A stretch of DNA of 6,374 nt, from positions 1-6,374 of the forward strand of contig QMSU01000062.1 in assembly GCA_003650975.1 (NCBI GenBank). Direction: 5' to 3'. This DNA is from Thermoplasmata archaeon. Its GTDB lineage: Archaea; Thermoplasmatota; E2; UBA202; JdFR-43. The first letter of the stretch is position 1. Each line of letters begins with the position of its first letter. The notes under the pieces were generated by a model that was given only the letters and a program-made list of their open reading frames with translations, was not told where the DNA came from and did no database searches. Shown here piece by piece: positions 5,087 to 6,374 of this stretch. The translations under genes were made by a program, and so were the position numbers.

Positions 5087-6049
5087 GTGAATCCCCAGTG
5101 AGGGGATTTCAACGCCTGAACCCTCCCTCACATTTCCCACCACCTGTGCGGTGTGATATCTGGTGAGGATATCGAGAGCATCCTCAGCATATTCCTTTGC
5201 TACGATGACGGCCATGCCCATGCCCATGTTGAATGTCCGGTACATCTCACTATCACTCACATTTCCAAGTTTCTGAATGATGCGGAATATGGGCTGGGGT
5301 TGCAGCGGCTTGTCTATGGTGAAACACACATCCTTTGAAAGTCGCGCGATTTTTCTGAGGCCGCTCCCGGTGATGTGGGCAATGCCCTTCACGTCCACGT
5401 GCTGCCACAGCTCAAGTATCTCTTTCACGTAGATTCTGGTGGGTTCCAGCAGGGCGGTGCCGATAACGCCGATTTCATCCATTTCATCATGAAATGAATA
5501 TCCGTTCTCGGTGAATACCTTTCTGGCCAGCGTGTACCCATTTGAATGGATGCCGCTGCTTTCTATCCCGATGATCGCATCTCCCGGTCGTATGTCGTGC
5601 GGCAGCTCCCTTTCAACCACACCCAGGCAGGTGCCGGCCAGGTCAAAACCGCGTATCACATCGGGAAGCGTTGCCGTTTCCCCGCCGGTGATGATGATCC
5701 CCGCCTCGTCCGCACCCCTCTTCAGCCCCTTTGCAATCTCCCGTGCCAGGTTCACATCCATGCGCTCCATGGCGAGATAGTCAACAAAGGCGAGCGGCCG
5801 GGCCCCCATCACAAGTGCATCATTGACATTCATGGCGATGCAGTCGATGCCTATGGTATTCCATTTCTTCATCTCATTTGCCACCAGCACCTTGCTTCCC
5901 ACGCCGTCGGTACACAGCACCATGCGCATTCCGTTGCATTCAACACGGTCCTTTGAGAACCCGACGCCGTGCAATATGGTTTCCACTACCTTGTCTTCTG
6001 CATCTATGTTGACGCCTGCCCTTGCATACGTGAACTCGTCCATGTCCAT
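5081..6049 (-). CDS. purM: Phosphoribosylformylglycinamidine cyclo-ligase (AIR synthetase)
   Basis: PurM catalyses the ATP-dependent ring closure of formylglycinamidine ribonucleotide to aminoimidazole ribonucleotide, step five of de novo purine synthesis, as a cytoplasmic dimer. The 322-residue frame is a full-length compact PurM with all expected blocks: YARAGVNID (8-16), CTDGVGSK with the ATP/metal-binding acidic residue (46-53), IDCIAMNVNDALVMGARPL (68-86), ITGGETATLPD (120-130), FDLAGTCLGVVE (135-146), GIESSGIHSNGYTLARK (161-177), LLEPTRIYVKE (200-210), KGIAHITGSGL (221-231) and MYRTFNMGMGM (269-279). The family form GGGL is GSGL here, a mild change. ATG 6049 gives the longest frame; a second in-frame ATG at 6043 is also possible. 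The gene lies 22 bases after the DUF123 gene on the same strand and may be co-transcribed with it, although a TATA-like box sits in the gap. Confidence 0.97.
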   Translation of the reverse strand: MDMDEFTYARAGVNIDAEDKVVETILHGVGFSKDRVECNGMRMVLCTDGVGSKVLVANEMKKWNTIGIDCIAMNVNDALVMGARPLAFVDYLAMERMDVNLAREIAKGLKRGADEAGIIITGGETATLPDVIRGFDLAGTCLGVVERELPHDIRPGDAIIGIESSGIHSNGYTLARKVFTENGYSFHDEMDEIGVIGTALLEPTRIYVKEILELWQHVDVKGIAHITGSGLRKIARLSKDVCFTIDKPLQPQPIFRIIQKLGNVSDSEMYRTFNMGMGMAVIVAKEYAEDALDILTRYHTAQVVGNVREGSGVEIPSLGIHI

Positions 6050-6060
6050 ATATGCCGCTG

Positions 6061-6070
6061 CTATAAATAA
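6061..6070 (-). promoter_or_regulatory. Weak candidate TATA box before purM
   Basis: Minus-strand TTATTTATAG in the 22-base gap is centred 16 bases before ATG 6049 and about 22 bases before the in-frame ATG 6043. The spacing is short for either start, so purM may equally depend on readthrough from the DUF123 gene. Confidence 0.25.
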
Positions 6071-6071
6071 G

Positions 6072-6374
6072 CTATAGCATCTGCTGCATGTGAAGGTTTT
6101 TCAATATGGTGTGAAACGGTTCTGCATCCTGGCTGTAAAACAGATGACTCACGCATCTTGAATCACCGGAGCCAAAATGGGGTATGAAGGAAAAACCTGC
6201 CTCAAGAAAGGCCTCTGCAATTTCCTGTTCCTCCTTTTGGATGCTCTCTCTGAAGAATACCGCGGCGAGCCGTGCGTGCGCCAGCAGATGATCGATGTGC
6301 CATCGCATCCTTTTCTCCTTTCTTTTGTGCCGTTCAACTCTTTTTTCTATACCGTTCATGGCCGAACCGACATA
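6072..6374 (-). CDS. DUF123 / GIY-YIG-like nuclease-domain protein, 5' end outside window
   Basis: The reading frame is open to the right edge and begins, within the window, with YVGSAMNGIEKRVERH, so the ATG at 6359 is an internal Met and not the start. The family (DUF123, a Uri-type GIY-YIG domain) is typical of archaea and is sometimes fused to endonuclease III. Visible signatures are the second half of the GIY-YIG core (YVGSA), the basic helix ERHKRKEKRMRWHIDHLL, a conserved Glu region (KEEQEIAEAFLEAG) and the C-terminal FGSGDSRCVSHLFY. About 100 residues are seen, and roughly 40 N-terminal residues are expected outside the window. A DNA repair or DNA-binding nuclease role is inferred from the fold; no substrate is established. 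It lies upstream of purM with a 22-base gap. Confidence 0.88.
   Translation of the reverse strand, partial: YVGSAMNGIEKRVERHKRKEKRMRWHIDHLLAHARLAAVFFRESIQKEEQEIAEAFLEAGFSFIPHFGSGDSRCVSHLFYSQDAEPFHTILKNLHMQQML

Noticed and set aside
5511..6077. Plus-strand frames opposite purM (5511-5780, 5546-5956, 5823-6077)
   Set aside because: They are mirror frames of the highly conserved purM gene; the plus-strand translations match nothing recognisable.
6149..6359. ATG 6359 as start of the DUF123 gene, and an overlapping frame at 6149-6337
   Set aside because: The frame continues through YVGSA to the window edge, so 6359 is internal; the other frame is a shadow of the same sequence.
1..6374. CRISPR array, insertion sequence or integrase/attachment site
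   Set aside because: No regularly spaced repeats, transposase motifs or terminal inverted repeats were seen on either strand.

Overview
The window reads as archaeal DNA, most likely from a euryarchaeote. Evidence: two paralogous winged-helix regulators with a C-terminal DUF1724/FilR1-type domain, a compact PurM, a DUF123 GIY-YIG protein and a UbiA enzyme. Promoters look archaeal, with A/T boxes about 25 bases ahead of starts that have no Shine-Dalgarno, and the coding strands use many AGA/AGG (Arg) and ATA (Ile) codons. A Thermoplasmatota or methanogen-related lineage is my best guess. It rests on the regulator family and on a remembered resemblance of the large secreted protein to uncharacterised Thermoplasmatota proteins, so it is not proven.

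Layout: (1) Bases 1-1882, minus strand, are one long uninterrupted reading frame for a secreted, beta-rich protein of at least 627 residues. It has a signal peptide and runs off the left edge without a stop. (2) Bases 1883-1962 form a compact divergent promoter region. (3) Bases 1963-2364, plus strand, encode an RlmH-family SPOUT rRNA methyltransferase. (4) Bases 2365-2541 are a regulatory intergenic region with a strong TATA-like box flanked by two CAATATTG palindromes. (5) Bases 2542-5073, plus strand, hold a three-gene block: regulator A, a UbiA-family prenyltransferase whose only available start (TTG) overlaps the end of regulator A by 50 bases, and regulator B, a paralogue of A. (6) Bases 5081-6049, minus strand, are purM, convergent with regulator B across only 7 bases. 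(7) Bases 6072-6374, minus strand, are the C-terminal part of a DUF123/GIY-YIG protein that continues past the right edge and lies 22 bases upstream of purM.

The most interesting unit is the regulator-UbiA-regulator block. The two regulators align almost without gaps, are roughly 35-40% identical by my hand count, and share an identical 11-residue stretch in the predicted DNA-recognition helix. They may therefore read related operators, and palindromes around the regulator A promoter are candidates. A working idea is a ligand-sensing circuit controlling a membrane lipid or quinone-type prenylation step. This is inference. The housekeeping genes (rlmH, purM) and the secreted protein look like independent neighbours.
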